A stretch of 64,000 nucleotides of DNA from Gyromitra esculenta. Its lineage: Eukaryota > Ascomycota > Pezizomycetes > Pezizales > Discinaceae. Within the stretch, counting starts at the first letter, position 1. Each line of letters begins with the position of its first letter. The notes under the pieces are model-generated. The model made no database searches, had not been told where the DNA came from, and saw only the letters and a list, made by a program, of their open reading frames with translations. Positions 63,552 through 64,000 of this stretch are shown one piece after another. Location: NCBI GenBank assembly GCA_038503075.1, contig JBCAML010000022.1:186001-250000 (forward strand), given 5' to 3'. The position numbers and the translations under genes are program-made.

Positions 63552-64000
63552 ATGTTTACCAGAGCTTTATCTACAAGAATACTTGGATCTGCTGTACCTG
63601 CTTCACAGAGATTTCGTCCATCAATTCATTCTACTTCCATCGCCATCTCCAGAACTACAGGTGTAAAGAAAGTAAACATGGCCACCTTTAAAGTACCCAA
63701 GGTTGAAAACGAGCCTAACGTATGATTCCATTTCTCCACTGCTGCTGCCTTCTGAACCGATAAAGAAGATGATAACTGCAATTACAAAGAGCCTAACGAG
63801 AACCAGAGACACTATGCCAAAGGATCTGCTGAGCGTGCAGCTCTTGACGCAGCCATCTCATCACTTCGCTCAAAAGCACCCATAAGTGTTCCTTTACATA
63901 TTAGCTCGGAGTCGATAATCACCGAATCTGTCATCCCCCAAAGTATCCCTTCCGCTCACGGAAAGACTCTCGCTTCCTCATCCCAGGCCTCTTCCGCTCA
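63552..64000 (+). CDS. PUT2: Delta-1-pyrroline-5-carboxylate dehydrogenase, N-terminal part (3' truncated by window edge)
   Basis: The enzyme oxidises pyrroline-5-carboxylate/glutamate semialdehyde to glutamate, the second step of proline catabolism in mitochondria. Exons are 63552-63719 and 63807->64000. The presequence MFTRALSTRILGSAVPASQR and following residues are basic and Ser-rich. Next comes the family N-terminus MATFKVPKVENEPN, joined across the 87-nt intron (donor GTATGA, acceptor CCAG) to RHYAKGSAERAALDAAISSL and RSKAPISVPL. An alternative acceptor (ACGAG at 63800) would add two residues in frame. The in-frame ATG at 63678, residue 43, has a strong context (AACATGG) and sits exactly at the start of the conserved region. 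The catalytic part lies beyond the window. Confidence 0.85.

Overview
The window looks like nuclear DNA of a filamentous ascomycete (Pezizomycotina). The evidence is short GT-AG introns (about 45 to 100 nt, one near 280 nt), typical fungal housekeeping proteins, long gene-poor spacers and remnants of mobile elements. Gene density is low, with about a dozen supportable genes in 64 kb. This recalls the expanded genomes of Pezizomycetes such as truffles, morels and relatives, but I cannot fix the taxon from sequence alone.

Layout from left to right. The 3' end of a Nup84/Nup107 nucleoporin gene opens the window (1-1132, +). A disordered protein of unknown function follows (5637-6656, -), then a four-exon APS kinase gene MET14 (12336-13466, +) and a three-exon glycine cleavage T-protein gene GCV1 (22742-24182, +). 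Next come a single-pass cysteine-rich surface protein (29177-30163, -), a Copia-type Gag remnant (34657-35256, -) and the mitochondrial glycine carrier gene HEM25 (36669-37661, +). Two uncharacterised small proteins (38797-39393, - and 40151-40429, -) precede a three-exon cyanamide hydratase gene (42528-43370, -) and a six-exon vacuolar-type Ca2+-ATPase gene PMC1 (44765-49042, -). The right part holds a two-exon HotDog thioesterase with a mitochondrial-type N-terminus (56067-56997, -), a small uncertain coding region (62053-62343, +), and the 5' end of the proline catabolic gene PUT2 (63552 to beyond 64000, +).

The genes do not form a cluster. Several are mitochondrial or concern amino-acid and one-carbon metabolism (GCV1, HEM25, PUT2, probably the thioesterase). 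HEM25 and GCV1 both handle mitochondrial glycine, but they lie about 12.5 kb apart with another gene and a Gag remnant between them, so this is probably coincidence.

The spacers hold most of the unexplained structure. The 8-bp palindrome TACATGTA occurs at least 23 times by eye, against about one expected by chance. Ten copies lie within 30.4-34.4 kb and none lies in an identified exon. Three compact inverted-repeat elements (127 to 196 bp) have TA at both ends and look like Tc1/mariner-type MITEs. A 12-bp motif is repeated three times upstream of PUT2. I found no CRISPR array, rRNA gene, convincing tRNA gene or clear new biological system. The palindrome and the PUT2 upstream repeats are the items I would follow first.
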